A DNA stretch of 64,000 nucleotides, taken from NCBI RefSeq assembly GCF_036010665.1, contig NZ_CP108581.1, positions 6,319,501 through 6,383,500 on the forward strand, read 5' to 3'. A program made the translations under genes and the position numbers. Shown here in pieces: positions 16,779-32,699 of this stretch. Under the pieces are notes generated by a model. It was not told the origin of the DNA. It saw only the letters and a list, made by a program, of their open reading frames with translations, and did not search any database. Numbering within the stretch: position 1 is the stretch's first letter; every line of letters starts with the position of its first letter. This DNA comes from Microbispora sp. NBC_01189 (GTDB lineage Bacteria; Actinomycetota; Actinomycetes; Streptosporangiales; Streptosporangiaceae).

Positions 16779-18419
16779 ATGCCGAAAGCCGCAAAGGTCG
16801 TACTGAGCGTGTCGGCGGCGGCCGCCGCGCTGGTCGCGAGCGTGTCGCTCCCGACCGCCGTCCACGCCGCCGACCCGGCCTACAAGGTGCTCGTCTTCTC
16901 CAAGACGGCCGCGTTCCGGCACGACTCCATCCCCACCGGCATCCAGGCCATCCGTGACCTGGGCGCGGCGAACAACTTCACCGTCGACGCCACCGAGGAC
17001 GCGAACGCGTTCAGCTCGGGCAACCTCGCTCAGTACAAGGCCGTGGTCTTCCTCAGCACCACCGGCGACGTGCTGAACAACTCCCAGCAGACCGCCTTCC
17101 AGTCGTACGTGGACGGCGGGGGCGGTTACGTGGGCGTGCACTCGGCGGCCGACACCGAGTACGACTGGCCCTACTACGGGCAGCTCGTGGGCGCCTGGTT
17201 CAACAACCACCCGGCGATCCAGCAGGCGACCGTCAGGACCGAGGACGCCACGCACCCGGCGACCTCGGGCCTCGCGGCGGCGTGGTCGCGGACCGACGAG
17301 TGGTACAACTACCGCACCAACCCGCGGTCCACGACCCACGTGCTGCAGACCCTGGACGAGACCAGCTACAGCGGCGGGACCATGGGCGACCACCCGATCA
17401 CCTGGTGCCACCCGCAGGCGTCCGGCCGGTCGTTCTACACGGGCATGGGTCACTCGATCCAGTCCTACTCCGAGCAGGGCCTCCGCACGGTGCTGCTGGG
17501 CGGCATCAGATACGCCGCCGGGGTGGTGCAGGCCGACTGCGCCCCGCCCGGCAACGGCAACGGCACGACGGTCGAGGCCGAGTCCTACACCTCGCAGTCG
17601 GGAGTCCAGCAGACCACCCAGAGCACGGCCGGCGGCGGCAAGGCCGTCGGCTTCATCGAGAACGGCGACTGGGTGGGCTACTCCTCGGTCAGCACGGCGG
17701 GCGCGACCGGGTTCACCGCGCGCGTCTCCTCCGCCGGCTCGGGCGGCACGATCCAGATCCGCGCCGGCTCGCAGACCGGAACCCTGCTCGGCCAGGTCGC
17801 CGTGCCGGTGACCGGCAACTGGGACACCTTCACGACCGTGTCCACGACCCTCAACGGGTCGGGGTCGGGGCCGCTCTTCCTGGTCTTCACCGGAGGGTCC
17901 GGCTACCTGTTCAACGTGGACTCGTTCTCCCTCACCAAGTCCGGCTCCAGCCCGAGTCCGAGTCCGAGTCCGAGTCCGAGCCCGAGCCCGAGCCCGAGTC
18001 CGAGCCCGAGCCCCAGCGCCAGCCCCACTCCCACCAGCCAGACGGTCGAGGGTGAGGCGTACACCGCGCAGTCGGGCCTGCAGCAGGCGAACCACGCCAC
18101 CGCCAGTGGCGGCAAGACCGCCGGCTACATCAACAACGGCGATTGGGCCGCGTACTCGCAGGTGAACACCCAGGGCGCGAAGACGTTCTCGGCGCGGGTG
18201 TCCTCCGGCGGCTCGGGCGGGACGATCCAGATCCGGTCCGGGTCGCAGACCGGGACGCTGCTCGGCCAGGTCGCGGTCTCGTCCACCGGAAGCTGGGACA
18301 CCTTCGCGACGGTCTCGACCACCCTGACCGGCTCGGCGTCCGGACCGCTGTACCTCGTCTTCACCGGCAGCGGCACCGGCTACCTGTTCGACCTCGACAC
18401 CGTCACCGTCACCGAGTGA
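16779..18419 (+). CDS. Secreted ThuA-domain protein with two CBM6 modules
   Basis: 546 residues: Sec signal peptide 1-30 (ending TAVHAAD), a ThuA-like class-I amidotransferase-fold domain at about 33-250 (VLVFSKTAAFRHDSIPTG, GGGYVGVHSAADTEYDWPYY, GDHPITWCHP, YTGMGHS), a first CBM6 at about 263-388, a Pro-Ser linker, and a second CBM6 at about 423-546. ThuA proteins are linked to sugar (originally trehalose) use, but the reaction of secreted ThuA-CBM proteins is unknown. The two CBM6 copies are clearly similar along their whole length and look like a duplication. AAAGGA precedes the ATG. It is convergent with the GH39-like gene, sharing one terminator. Confidence 0.9.
   Translation: MPKAAKVVLSVSAAAAALVASVSLPTAVHAADPAYKVLVFSKTAAFRHDSIPTGIQAIRDLGAANNFTVDATEDANAFSSGNLAQYKAVVFLSTTGDVLNNSQQTAFQSYVDGGGGYVGVHSAADTEYDWPYYGQLVGAWFNNHPAIQQATVRTEDATHPATSGLAAAWSRTDEWYNYRTNPRSTTHVLQTLDETSYSGGTMGDHPITWCHPQASGRSFYTGMGHSIQSYSEQGLRTVLLGGIRYAAGVVQADCAPPGNGNGTTVEAESYTSQSGVQQTTQSTAGGGKAVGFIENGDWVGYSSVSTAGATGFTARVSSAGSGGTIQIRAGSQTGTLLGQVAVPVTGNWDTFTTVSTTLNGSGSGPLFLVFTGGSGYLFNVDSFSLTKSGSSPSPSPSPSPSPSPSPSPSPSPSASPTPTSQTVEGEAYTAQSGLQQANHATASGGKTAGYINNGDWAAYSQVNTQGAKTFSARVSSGGSGGTIQIRSGSQTGTLLGQVAVSSTGSWDTFATVSTTLTGSASGPLYLVFTGSGTGYLFDLDTVTVTE
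17950..18016 (+). repeat. Pro-Ser linker tandem repeat
   Basis: In-frame repeats of CCGAGT/CCGAGC encode about eleven Pro-Ser pairs between the two CBM6 modules. This is an ordinary flexible linker of actinobacterial secreted enzymes. Confidence 0.9.
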
Positions 18420-18442
18420 CCCGCTGACGCCGATGACCCGAC

Positions 18443-18473
18443 GCCCGGCGGCGAGGACATCTCGCCGCCGGGC
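18443..18473. terminator. Bidirectional hairpin between convergent genes
   Basis: Perfect 13-bp arms (GCCCGGCGGCGAG and its complement) with a 5-base loop, in the 72 bp between the ThuA-CBM6 and GH39-like stops. No T tract, as usual in actinobacteria. Confidence 0.8.
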
Positions 18474-18491
18474 CGTCTCACTGGGGAGGGG

Positions 18492-20411
<1,920 letters not shown>

Positions 20412-20460
20412 TCACCGGTGGCCGCGCCGCAGGCGCGGCGGAGGCGTCCGCCGGATTCAT

Positions 20461-20472
20461 CGAATCGATTCG
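20461..20472. promoter_or_regulatory. Palindromic operator CGAATCGATTCG
   Basis: A perfect 12-bp palindrome about 7 bp downstream of the -10 box of the GH39-like gene, that is, over its transcription start. Likely a repressor site; the even symmetry fits a LacI-type protein but no binder is encoded beside it. Confidence 0.6.
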
Positions 20473-20478
20473 TCGGGA

Positions 20479-20508
20479 AGCCTAGGCTTGCCTCTGAGTT
20501 GATGTCAA
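20479..20508 (-). promoter_or_regulatory. Promoter of GH39-like gene
   Basis: Read on the minus strand: consensus TTGACA, 18-bp spacer, TAGGCT, placing the transcript start near 20472. Confidence 0.65.
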
Positions 20509-20582
20509 TGGCGGGTGTCCTGTATGTGTACGGCCCGTTTCCCGGCCAGCTTCGCGGCGTGCGATCCCGTGGACCGGCACCG

Positions 20583-20599
20583 GTTTCATCGCATGAAAC
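20583..20599. promoter_or_regulatory. Inverted repeat GTTTCAT-CGC-ATGAAAC
   Basis: Perfect 7-bp arms around CGC, followed at 20607-20616 by a second palindrome centred on AACCGGTT. Probable regulator binding site; the target gene (GH39-like or clpC) is unclear. Confidence 0.45.
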
Positions 20600-20938
20600 T
20601 TCCATCGAACCGGTTAGAGACGTGCTGCGGTGATGGGGGAGGATGCAGGCGACGCCGGTCGGTTGTCTCCGGGCCTCCGCCCGGTCCGGTGGTTACGCTT
20701 GGCGCGAAAGAACCGCGGGGCGCCGGCGCCCCGCCCGGGCTTCCCCCGCCTGCCGCCGGGCCGTTCGCGCCGAAGACGCGCAGCCCACGGCGGGTGTCCC
20801 GGTGACGGGCCGGGCCACGCCCGCTCGTCCGCCGGGCCGATCCTCGTGTTCCGTGCCGGGATTGCGGAGGACCTTACCCGGGACCAGGCAACTAGAGTGA
20901 AGACTCCGATTCCTGGCTCAGCTTCGGAGGGAGCCGAC

Positions 20939-23440
<2,502 letters not shown>

Positions 23441-23471
23441 CCACGCGCCCCCGGGCCGGAAGACGGGACAC

Positions 23472-24053
23472 ATGCGCGAAGACCAGGCATTCTGGATCGA
23501 CGCCCGCTCCGACCGGGAGCGCGCACGTGGTGGTGACAGCCGCTTCACCGAGCTGCTGCGCGACAACATCGGCGCGTTCGACGGCGTCTGGGGCGACATC
23601 GCCCCGGTCGCGTTCGCCTGCGCCGCCTGGCGGGTCGCCACGCCTCCCGTCGCCTCGCCGGGGTTCGTGCGGTGGCATCGGCGGGTCCTTTCGGCCTCGT
23701 GCGCGCGCAACGGCTGGGACGGGTCGATGATCGCCCGGATCGGCCTGGTCGCGCCGCCGCCCGCGGCGCTCACGGCGTCGCGGGCCTGGTGGCGCGACCG
23801 GGGCTGGGAGGGCTGGCCGGAGGTCTTCGGCCAGTACGTCGAGCCCGCCGAGCGGGATCTCACCAAGATCCCGTTCGTCCGGCCCGTCCTGCTCGTGGAC
23901 GCGCCGCTGCCGCTCGACGACCTCCCCCCGGCGCCGGACGGCCCCGCCGAGGACCTGCCGGAACTGGCCCACCGGGCCCTGGTTGTGCTGGTCCGGGAGC
24001 TGAACCGGCTGGTGGGCCCGATGATCGCACAGATCGAGAGCCAGGGCGCCTGA
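23472..24053 (+). CDS. Uncharacterised protein
   Basis: 193 residues, rich in Trp and Arg, no signal peptide or membrane segment. Sequence stretches such as WWRDRGWEGWPEVFGQYVEP and a helical C-terminus look like a folded cytoplasmic protein. I do not recognise the family. It begins 31 bp after clpC in the same direction and may be cotranscribed, but functional linkage is not implied. Confidence 0.7.
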   Translation: MREDQAFWIDARSDRERARGGDSRFTELLRDNIGAFDGVWGDIAPVAFACAAWRVATPPVASPGFVRWHRRVLSASCARNGWDGSMIARIGLVAPPPAALTASRAWWRDRGWEGWPEVFGQYVEPAERDLTKIPFVRPVLLVDAPLPLDDLPPAPDGPAEDLPELAHRALVVLVRELNRLVGPMIAQIESQGA

Positions 24054-24110
24054 GGCCGGTGCCGTGACCGGGCCAAGGTGTGCCCGGGGTGAAGATCGGC
24101 GGGAGGGGCA

Positions 24111-24674
24111 CTACGCGGCGGGTGAGGGGCGCAGTCCGTCGAACACGACGGCCAGCGTGCGGTCGCGGACCTCGGGGGACCAGCCGGCGTGCGGCGACGC
24201 CTGGCACAGGCCGGTCAGCAGCGCCAGCACCTCGGGGACCCCGACGTCCCGCCGTACGACTCCCGCCCGCTGGGCCCCGGCGAGTAGCCGCGCCACGGCC
24301 TCGCGCAGCGCGTCGACGGGCTCGGCCACGGTGACCTCGGCGCCCGCCTCGGTCAGCAGATCGACGACCGTCCGCTGCTCCGCGGCCTGACCGATCACCC
24401 AGCTGAAGAACCGGAAGAACGCGGTGGCCGGCTCGCCCGTGCGCGCCAGATTCCCGGTCTCCGTGGCGACGCGTACGGCGAGCACCTCGATGATCGCCTG
24501 GAGGAGCGCATCCTTCGTCGGGAAATGGCGGAACACGGTCCCGATGCCCACTCCGGCCTTCCGCGCGATCTCCTCGGTGGAGGCGGACGGCCCCTTGAGC
24601 GCGAACACGACCTCGGCGGCCTCCAGGATGCGCTGCCGGTTGCGCCGGGCGTCCGAGCGCAGCGACCTGGTCAT
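24111..24674 (-). CDS. TetR-family transcriptional regulator
   Basis: 187 residues. N-terminal TetR helix-turn-helix at about 8-55 (RILEAAEVVFALKG, STEEIARKAGVGIGTVFRHF) followed by a helical ligand domain. The ATG at 24674 gives the standard short arm before the first helix; the frame continuing upstream is not conserved-looking. Convergent with the protein of unknown function and upstream, on the same strand, of nothing obvious, so its target is unknown. Confidence 0.92.
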   Translation of the reverse strand: MTRSLRSDARRNRQRILEAAEVVFALKGPSASTEEIARKAGVGIGTVFRHFPTKDALLQAIIEVLAVRVATETGNLARTGEPATAFFRFFSWVIGQAAEQRTVVDLLTEAGAEVTVAEPVDALREAVARLLAGAQRAGVVRRDVGVPEVLALLTGLCQASPHAGWSPEVRDRTLAVVFDGLRPSPAA

Positions 24675-24814
24675 GGAACCCCCCGCGCCTCGCAGCTCTC
24701 CGAGCGGGTGCCCGCGCCGCTCAACAGGAGCTGTGACTCCGATTGTAGGGGACACCCCACGGCGACGCGGAGAGCCGTCCGCCCCGCCGGGACGGAGCGT
24801 GGCGGGACGACGAC

Positions 24815-24847
24815 GCCGGCCGGACACGTACGACATGTCCGGCCGGC
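24815..24847 (-). terminator. Hairpin downstream of the monosaccharide importer operon
   Basis: Perfect 12-bp arms (GCCGGCCGGACA and its complement) around a 9-base loop, about 105 bp past the stop of the importer permease. Confidence 0.55.
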
Positions 24848-24952
24848 GCCTCGGGTTTCCGCACGCCGCGGGAGGCAGCGGCACGACCACCGGCACCAAG
24901 AGTGGCCGTCACCCTCGGTTCGCGGTCGTCCCGGGCTACCCGCGTCCTCCCG

Positions 24953-26155
24953 TCACTTCGACTTGTTCTTGTTGTAGACGTCGAAGGCCACGGCGAGCAT
25001 CAGCACGCCGCCCTTGATCGCCTGCTGCCAGTCGACGCCGAGGCCGAGCAGCGACATGCCGTTGTTCATCACGCCCATGACCAGGCCGCCGACGATGGCG
25101 CCGACCACGCTGCCGACGCCGCCCGACGCCGAGGCGCCGCCGATGAAGGCCGCGGCGATGGCGTCGAGCTCGAAGTTCGTGCCCGCCTTGGGGGTGGCCG
25201 CGTTGAGCCGGGCGGCGAACACCAGCCCGGCGAGGGCGGCCAGCACGCCCATGTTGACGAAGACCCAGAACTTCGTCTTCTTGGTCGCGATGCCCGACAG
25301 CGCGGCCGCGCGCTCGTTCCCGCCGACCGCGTAGATGTGCCGGCCGACCACCGTGCTCGTCGTGACGAACGAGTACGCCGCGGTCAGCACGATCACCACC
25401 AGGCCGACGATCGGCAGGCCCTGGTAGACCGCGAGGACCCAGGCGAACGCCCCGATCACGGCGACGATCGCGACGGCCTTGAGCACGAACCACTGCGGGG
25501 CGGGCACGGCGAGGCCGTACTCACGCCGCCGGGCGCGCGAGCGCCAGTCGTTCCACACGATCACCGCGGCCCCGGCGAGCCCGAGCAGCATGGTCACCAG
25601 GTGCAGGTCGCCGGCGCCGAACTCCGGCACGAAGCCCGAGCCCAGCTGCCGGAACCCGGAGGGGAACGGCGCGATCGACTGCCCCTGCAGCACGACCATG
25701 CTGAGGCCGCGGAACAGCAGCATGCCGCCGAGTGTGACGATGAACGCCGGGATGCGGGCGTAGGCGATCCAGAAACCCTGGAACGCCCCGATCAGCCCAC
25801 CCGTGACGAGCGCGCCGACCACGACCAGCGGCCACGGCAGGCCCCAGTTCACGATCGCCACGCCCGTGACCGCGCCCACGAACGCCGCCACCGAGCCGAC
25901 CGACAGGTCGATCTCCCGGTTGATGATCACCAGCATCATGCCGATCGCCAGCACCAGCACGTAGCCGTTCTGCATGATCAGGTTGGTGACGTTCAGCGGT
26001 TTGAGCAGGATGCCGTCGGTCAGGATCTCGAACAGCACGACGATGACGACCAGCGCGGCGATCATCCCGTACTGCCGGAGGTTCCCCCGCAGGCGGGGAC
26101 CGGCCGACCCGCCCGAGGACGCGGGGGTGGTCGCCGGGCGGTCCACCACGGTCAT
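24953..26155 (-). CDS. Monosaccharide ABC importer permease (GguB/XylH type)
   Basis: A 400-residue permease of the ribose/xylose/multiple-sugar class with about ten to eleven hydrophobic segments. Landmarks are the [19 protein letters not shown] loop near 85 and the [19 protein letters not shown] segment near 330. The ATG at 26155 overlaps the TGA of the ATPase gene (ATGA). With the next two genes it makes a complete importer for a monosaccharide, most likely xylose, arabinose or galactose given the window. Confidence 0.93.
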   Translation of the reverse strand: MTVVDRPATTPASSGGSAGPRLRGNLRQYGMIAALVVIVVLFEILTDGILLKPLNVTNLIMQNGYVLVLAIGMMLVIINREIDLSVGSVAAFVGAVTGVAIVNWGLPWPLVVVGALVTGGLIGAFQGFWIAYARIPAFIVTLGGMLLFRGLSMVVLQGQSIAPFPSGFRQLGSGFVPEFGAGDLHLVTMLLGLAGAAVIVWNDWRSRARRREYGLAVPAPQWFVLKAVAIVAVIGAFAWVLAVYQGLPIVGLVVIVLTAAYSFVTTSTVVGRHIYAVGGNERAAALSGIATKKTKFWVFVNMGVLAALAGLVFAARLNAATPKAGTNFELDAIAAAFIGGASASGGVGSVVGAIVGGLVMGVMNNGMSLLGLGVDWQQAIKGGVLMLAVAFDVYNKNKSK

Positions 26156-27687
26156 CGGGCCACCGCCGGTGTGTTCGTCATCAGCCTCATGACAGCCTCC
26201 TGTGTCGCTTCCCGCCGTCCGAGCTCACCGGTGATCCGCCCCTGGCTCATCACGTAGATCCGGTCGCACATGCCGAGGAGCTCGGGCAGCTCCGAGGAGA
26301 TCAGCAGTACGCCCTTGCCCTCGGCGGCGAGCCCCTGGACGATCGTGTAGATCTCGTACTTCGCGCCCACGTCGATGCCCCGGGTGGGTTCGTCGAGAAT
26401 GAGCACGTCGGGGTTGGTGTACATCCACTTGCTCAGCACGACCTTCTGCTGGTTGCCGCCGCTGAGGTTGCCGGTCTTGGTGAAGACGCCGGGCGCCTTG
26501 ATCCGCAGCCGGTGAAGGAACCCCTCGGCGTCGGCCACCTCCCGGTGCAGGTCGATGACCGAGCGCCGCGAGACGCGGTGCAGGTTGGCCAGCGTGACGT
26601 TGCGCCGGATGTCCTCCTCCAGCAGCAGGCCAAGCTCCTTGCGGTCCTCGGTGACGTACGCGAGGCCGGCCGCGATCGCGTCGCCCACCGTGGCCAGGTG
26701 CAGCTCGCGGCCGTCCTTGCGGAGCGTGCCGCTGATCCGGGTGCCGTACGATCGGCCGAAGACGCTCATCGCGAGCTCGGTGCGGCCGGCGCCCATGAGC
26801 CCCGCGATCCCCACGATCTCGCCGCGCCGCACGGTGAGGCTCGCGTCGCGGACGACCTGCCGGTCGGGGACCGTGGGGTGGAAGACGTTCCACCCCTCGA
26901 CCTCGAACAGCACGTCGCCGATCTCCGGGGTGCGCGGCGGGTAGCGGTGGTCGAGGTCGCGCCCGACCATGCCCCTGATGATGCGATCCTCGTCCACCCC
27001 GTCGGCGACGTCGAGCGTCTCGATCGTCCGGCCGTCCCGCAGGATCGTGATCGCGTCGGCCACGGCCATCACCTCGTTGAGCTTGTGCGAGATGAGGATC
27101 GAGGTGATGCCGTGGTCGCGCAGGTCACGCAGGAGCCGCAGCAGGTTCTCGCTGTCGGTCTCGTTGAGCGCGGCGGTCGGCTCGTCGAGGATGAGCAGCT
27201 TCACGTCCTTGGCCAGGGCCTTGGCGATCTCGACGAGCTGCTGCCTGCCCACTCCGAGCGCGTTCACCGGGGTGTCCGGGTCCTCGCGCAGGCCCACCTT
27301 CTCCAGCAGGCGCACGGTCTCGTCCGACGTGGCGTGCCAGTCGATGATCCCGCGCCGCGCCCGCTCGTTGCCGAGGAAGACGTTCTCCGCGATGGACATG
27401 CCCGGGATGAGCGCGAGCTCCTGGTGGATGATGACGATGCCCGCCGCCTCGCTCTGCCGCAGGCCGCGGAAGGCGCAGGGGTGGGAGTCGAGGAGGATCT
27501 CCCCCTCGTAGCTCCCGTGGGGGTAGACCCCGCTGAGCACCTTCATCAGCGTGGACTTCCCGGCGCCGTTCTCGCCCACAAGGGCGTGGACGGTCCCGCG
27601 CTCGACGTCGAAGTTCACGTCGTCGAGCGCGCGGACACCGGGGAACTCCTTGGTTATCCCCCGCATCCGGAGGATATGGTCGGGCAT
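26152..27687 (-). CDS. Monosaccharide ABC importer ATPase with two nucleotide-binding domains (GguA/XylG type)
   Basis: 511 residues with two fused ABC domains. The first has Walker [10 protein letters not shown] near 38 and Walker [11 protein letters not shown]; the second has the degenerate Walker [11 protein letters not shown] and signature LSGGNQQKV usual in this class. AAAGGGG precedes the ATG at 27687. Middle gene of the importer operon, 33 bp after the binding protein. Confidence 0.96.
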   Translation of the reverse strand: MPDHILRMRGITKEFPGVRALDDVNFDVERGTVHALVGENGAGKSTLMKVLSGVYPHGSYEGEILLDSHPCAFRGLRQSEAAGIVIIHQELALIPGMSIAENVFLGNERARRGIIDWHATSDETVRLLEKVGLREDPDTPVNALGVGRQQLVEIAKALAKDVKLLILDEPTAALNETDSENLLRLLRDLRDHGITSILISHKLNEVMAVADAITILRDGRTIETLDVADGVDEDRIIRGMVGRDLDHRYPPRTPEIGDVLFEVEGWNVFHPTVPDRQVVRDASLTVRRGEIVGIAGLMGAGRTELAMSVFGRSYGTRISGTLRKDGRELHLATVGDAIAAGLAYVTEDRKELGLLLEEDIRRNVTLANLHRVSRRSVIDLHREVADAEGFLHRLRIKAPGVFTKTGNLSGGNQQKVVLSKWMYTNPDVLILDEPTRGIDVGAKYEIYTIVQGLAAEGKGVLLISSELPELLGMCDRIYVMSQGRITGELGRREATQEAVMRLMTNTPAVAR

Positions 27688-27720
27688 CGGAGCCCCTTTC
27701 GTGCCGTTGAACCGCGAGGC

Positions 27721-28818
27721 TCAGCCGGTGAGCTGGGCCTCGGTGTAGTAACCGCCGTCGACCAGGATCTGCTTGTAGTTGTCCTTGTCGACCGACACGG
27801 GCTTCAGCAGGTACGACGGCACCGTCTTGACGCCGTTGTTGTAGCTGTCGGTGTTGTTCACCTCGGGCTTCTTGCCCTGGACGACGGCGTCGGCCATCGA
27901 GGCGGCCACCTTGGCCAGCTCACGGGTGTCCTTGTAGACGGTCTGCGTCTGCTCGCCCGCGATGATCGACTTGACCGACGCCAGCTCGGCGTCCTGGCCG
28001 GTGATGATCGGCAGCGGCTTGCCGGAGGAGCCGTACCCGACGCTCTTCAGCGCGGAGATGATGCCGATGCTGATCCCGTCGTACGGCGAGAGCACCGCGT
28101 CGATCTTCTCGGACGTGTAGCTGGCGCTCAGCAGGTTGTCCATGCGGGCCTGGGCGGTGGCGCCGTCCCAGCGCAGCGTCGCGACCTGGTCCAGCTTCGT
28201 CTGCTTGCTGCGCACCACGAGCTTGCCCGAGTCGATGTACGGCTTGAGCACCGACATGGCGCCGTTGAAGAAGAACACCGTGTTGTTGTCGTCGGGGGAG
28301 CCGGCGAACAGCTCGACGTTGAAGGGGCCCTTGCCGTCCTTCAGCCCCAGCTTGTCCTCGATGTAGCCCGCCTGCTGCACGCCGACCTGGAAGTTGTCGA
28401 ACGTGGCGTAGTAGTCCACGTTGGGGGTCTTCATCAGCAGCCGGTCGTAGGCGATGACCGGGATCTTCTGGCCGGCCGCCTGCTGCAGCACGTCGGTGAG
28501 GGCGGCGCCGTCGACGGCCGCGACGACGAGTACCTTCACACCCTTGGTGATCATGTTCTCGACCTGGGAGACCTGGGTCTCCACCACGTCCTCGGCGTAC
28601 TGCAGGTCGGTGTCGTAGCCCAGCGACTTGAACTGCTGGACCATGTTGTCGCCGTCCTTGACCCAGCGCTCGGACGACTTGGTGGGCATCGCGATGCCCA
28701 CGGTCCCCTTGCCGCCGGCGGTCGTGTTCCCGCCGTCCCCGCCGTCCGCGCTGTTGCCGCACGCGGCCGCGAGCAGCAGTAACAGCCCCGCCACCAGCGC
28801 GCCTGTGAATTTGCGCAT
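27721..28818 (-). CDS. Monosaccharide-binding lipoprotein (ChvE/MmsE type)
   Basis: 365 residues, lipobox ending AAAC with Cys20, then a periplasmic-binding-protein type-1 fold ([53 protein letters not shown]). This group, exemplified by ChvE, binds aldoses such as xylose, arabinose, galactose or glucose. The ATG has AAGGAG eight bases upstream. First gene of the importer operon, separated from the upstream LacI gene by a terminator. Confidence 0.94.
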   Translation of the reverse strand: MRKFTGALVAGLLLLLAAACGNSADGGDGGNTTAGGKGTVGIAMPTKSSERWVKDGDNMVQQFKSLGYDTDLQYAEDVVETQVSQVENMITKGVKVLVVAAVDGAALTDVLQQAAGQKIPVIAYDRLLMKTPNVDYYATFDNFQVGVQQAGYIEDKLGLKDGKGPFNVELFAGSPDDNNTVFFFNGAMSVLKPYIDSGKLVVRSKQTKLDQVATLRWDGATAQARMDNLLSASYTSEKIDAVLSPYDGISIGIISALKSVGYGSSGKPLPIITGQDAELASVKSIIAGEQTQTVYKDTRELAKVAASMADAVVQGKKPEVNNTDSYNNGVKTVPSYLLKPVSVDKDNYKQILVDGGYYTEAQLTG

Positions 28819-28889
28819 GAGACAATCTCCTTCGGAATGGTTGTTCCTCGCGTCCCGTCGGGGGCCTAGGCCGGCGGGGCGCGGTTTTC

Positions 28890-28913
28890 CCGCCCGGCTG
28901 TGGAGCCGGGCGG
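28890..28913 (-). terminator. Terminator between LacI gene and importer operon
   Basis: Arms CCGCCCGGCT / AGCCGGGCGG with a 4-base loop; on the minus strand the stem is followed by GAAAAC. It would limit read-through from the LacI gene into the importer. Confidence 0.6.
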
Positions 28914-28919
28914 AAGCTC

Positions 28920-29954
28920 TCACGGGCTCATGCCGGTGCTCTCCCTGACCACGAGCTCGGGCTCGACCAGGCGCGCCGGTGCGCCGTCGTGGGTCGCGAT
29001 GCGGTGCAGCAGGAGCCGGAACGCCTGCCGGCCCAGCTCGCCGAAGTCCTGCCGCACCGTGGTCAGCGGCGGCCAGAAATACGCCGCCTCCGGCACATCG
29101 TCGAACCCCGCCACGCTCACATCCTCGGGCACCCGCCGCCCCGCCTCCCGCAACGCCCGCAACACCCCCATCGCCATATGGTCATTGGCCACGAACACCG
29201 CCGTCACCCCGCCATCGGCCGCCAGCCGCCGCCCCAGCTCATAACCCGACGACGCCGTCCAATCACCCACCAACGGCTCGGGCACCACCCGGCCCTCCGC
29301 CTCCAGCACCGACCGCCACCCCAAAAGACGACCACGCGAATCCACCCAGTTCGGCGGACCCGCCACATGCCACACCGTCCGATGCCCCAAACTCAGCAGA
29401 TGCCGCGTCGCCCGCGCCGCCCCCGCCACCTGATCGACCGCCACCACCGGCACCGGCACATCCCCGCCCCCACCCACCACCACCACCGGCAACCCCGCCG
29501 GAAGCTGCCGCACCCCCTCGGCCGCCGACTCATGCGGCGCCACCACGATCACCCCGTCCACCGACTGCGACCGCAGCCGATCCACCCCCCGCCCGATCCA
29601 CCGCCGATCCAGCACCGGCAAACTCGCGATGCTCACCAGATAGTCACTGTCCCGGGCCGCCTGCTCCACCCCGAACAACGTCGACGCCGGCCCGTACAAC
29701 GTGGTGTCGAAACACACCACCCCCAGCACCCCCGACCGCCCGGTCACCAGCATCCGCGCCGCCGAGTTCGGCCGGTAGTCCAGCTCCCGCACCGCCGCCA
29801 GCACCCGCTCCCGCGTCTCCGGACGCACCTTCTCCGGAGCGTTCAGCACCCGCGACACCGTCATCGCCGACACCCCCGCCAGTTCCGCGACGTCTTCCAT
29901 GACCGCCGCCCTCGGGCGCTCGGCCGGGCTCTCTCCAGGCCGGATCTTCGTCAT
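28920..29954 (-). CDS. LacI-family transcriptional regulator of the monosaccharide importer
   Basis: 344 residues: LacI helix-turn-helix at about 18-40 ([20 protein letters not shown]) and a sugar-binding domain ending [10 protein letters not shown]. It lies directly upstream of the ChvE-type importer on the same strand. Its own promoter contains the palindrome TGTTAGCGATAACA, which recurs at 32700 upstream of the GH43 gene. An ATG at 29990 is excluded because it falls inside the -10 box. Codon use is unlike the neighbours: long runs of G-ending codons (GTG, GGG, CCG, CGG) where other genes prefer C-ending ones, which hints at a different origin. Confidence 0.92.
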   Translation of the reverse strand: MTKIRPGESPAERPRAAVMEDVAELAGVSAMTVSRVLNAPEKVRPETRERVLAAVRELDYRPNSAARMLVTGRSGVLGVVCFDTTLYGPASTLFGVEQAARDSDYLVSIASLPVLDRRWIGRGVDRLRSQSVDGVIVVAPHESAAEGVRQLPAGLPVVVVGGGGDVPVPVVAVDQVAGAARATRHLLSLGHRTVWHVAGPPNWVDSRGRLLGWRSVLEAEGRVVPEPLVGDWTASSGYELGRRLAADGGVTAVFVANDHMAMGVLRALREAGRRVPEDVSVAGFDDVPEAAYFWPPLTTVRQDFGELGRQAFRLLLHRIATHDGAPARLVEPELVVRESTGMSP

Positions 29955-29988
29955 CCGCCGGTTCCCCGCTCTCGATGAGGTGTTCTGC

Positions 29989-30016
29989 ATGTTAGCGATA
30001 ACACAACACGTGTCAA
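29989..30016 (-). promoter_or_regulatory. Promoter of the LacI regulator gene
   Basis: Read on the minus strand: consensus TTGACA, 16-bp spacer, TAACAT. The -10 box lies inside the operator at 29990-30003. Confidence 0.65.
29990..30003. promoter_or_regulatory. LacI-type operator TGTTAGCGATAACA
   Basis: Arms TGTTA / TAACA around GCGA, the CG-centred symmetry of LacI-family operators. It covers the -10 box of the LacI gene, so autorepression is likely. Confidence 0.7.
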
Positions 30017-30127
30017 GCCCACTGTCTGAACCGGTTTCATAAAGGTGTTCGGCGCCGCCTCGCACGGGCCCTCTGACCGGCGGCGTCACCGGTGACGGGA
30101 GACGGCGGCCGTCCCCGGAAAGCCGGA

Positions 30128-30160
30128 AGCCGGTCCGTGCGGGACTCGCACGAACCGGCT
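30128..30160 (-). terminator. Hairpin downstream of GH10-CBM13 gene
   Basis: 14-bp arms (AGCCGGTCCGTGCG and complement, one mismatch) with a 5-base loop, 115 bp past the xylanase stop. Confidence 0.5.
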
Positions 30161-30221
30161 CCGGGTGGCGTCCCGGAAGAGGACGCCCGGGTGATCGGGC
30201 CCGGCCGGGGGAGCCGGGCAG

Positions 30222-32107
<1,886 letters not shown>

Positions 32108-32208
32108 TCAGGACCGCATCCCTCAGGGGGTCGGCCGTTCACCCGTAGGGGCTCCTGCGCGGCGGATATCCGCGGCGGCCCAGGCCTCGGCGTGTGGTGA
32201 CGACGGCT

Positions 32209-32221
32209 GTGAAAGTTTCAC
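32209..32221. promoter_or_regulatory. Palindromic operator GTGAAAGTTTCAC
   Basis: Perfect 6-bp arms around one base; shares the core GAAAGTTTC with sites at 6466, 48258 and 55938, all upstream of cell-wall hydrolase loci. Confidence 0.65.
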
Positions 32222-32373
32222 CGGGGCCGGACCGGCCGGCGGACCGGCCGCTTCGCGGTCGTCCCAGTTCGGGCGCTCCTCCCGGCCGCGGGCGACCACC
32301 CGGGAGCGGCCCGCGTGTTGACACACCCCGCGTCGTCGTATTGGCTCCGCCGCACCACCACCGACATTCGCCA

Positions 32374-32396
32374 GATGTGAGAAGGGAGTTCACATC
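32374..32396. promoter_or_regulatory. Inverted repeat GATGTGA-(9)-TCACATC
   Basis: Perfect 7-bp arms separated by nine bases immediately before the 15-bp array. The spacing resembles CRP-type sites (TGTGA-N-TCACA with a longer gap), but no binder can be named. Confidence 0.45.
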
Positions 32397-32403
32397 GCGG
32401 AAA

Positions 32404-32480
32404 TGTTAGCGCTCACAGGATCAGCGCTCACAGGATCAGCGCTCACAGGATCAGCGCTCACAGGATCAGCGCTCACCGGA
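32404..32480. repeat. LacI-type operator followed by a 15-bp tandem array of half-sites
   Basis: TGTTAGCGCTCACA at 32404-32417 resembles a symmetric LacI operator. Its right half is repeated: five 15-bp units AGCGCTCACAGGATC start at 32408, 32423, 32438, 32453 and 32468, the last with one base change. The array lies 420 bp before the GH43 start. Confidence 0.8.
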
Positions 32481-32699
32481 CTACGCGGGCAGTGGCCGAC
32501 GACCGCGAGCAGCGCGTCGGCGAGCAGGGCGGTGCGCGGGCCGGTCCTCCGGTTCTCCGGCCCGGTCCGGCCACGGGCGGCGTGGACCTCCGCTGTCCTC
32601 GTGACCGGTGGTCGCGGCTCGCGCCCCGCGCGGCCGCGGGGCGTCGTCCGGAGCTGAACCGTCGCCGGCCCCGTACCGCGGCGTTTCCGCGGCCCGCGA

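Noticed and set aside
17950-18016. Regular repeat block that could suggest a CRISPR or minisatellite.
   Set aside because: It is in frame and encodes a Pro-Ser linker between two CBM6 modules; no spacers exist.
20630-20938. In-frame extension of clpC by 103 codons.
   Set aside because: The extension is Arg/Pro/Gly-rich; the ATG at 20939 has a strong ribosome site and gives the canonical [11 protein letters not shown] start.
29955-29990. Upstream ATG start (29990) for the LacI regulator.
   Set aside because: That ATG lies inside the -10 box of a TTGACA-16-TAACAT promoter and inside the operator, so it cannot be in the transcript in a normal way; the ATG at 29954 is used.
32403-32657. 84-codon frame across the 15-bp array.
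   Set aside because: Its N-terminus is simply the translated tandem repeat (LTGSA units), with no ribosome site or conserved-looking remainder.
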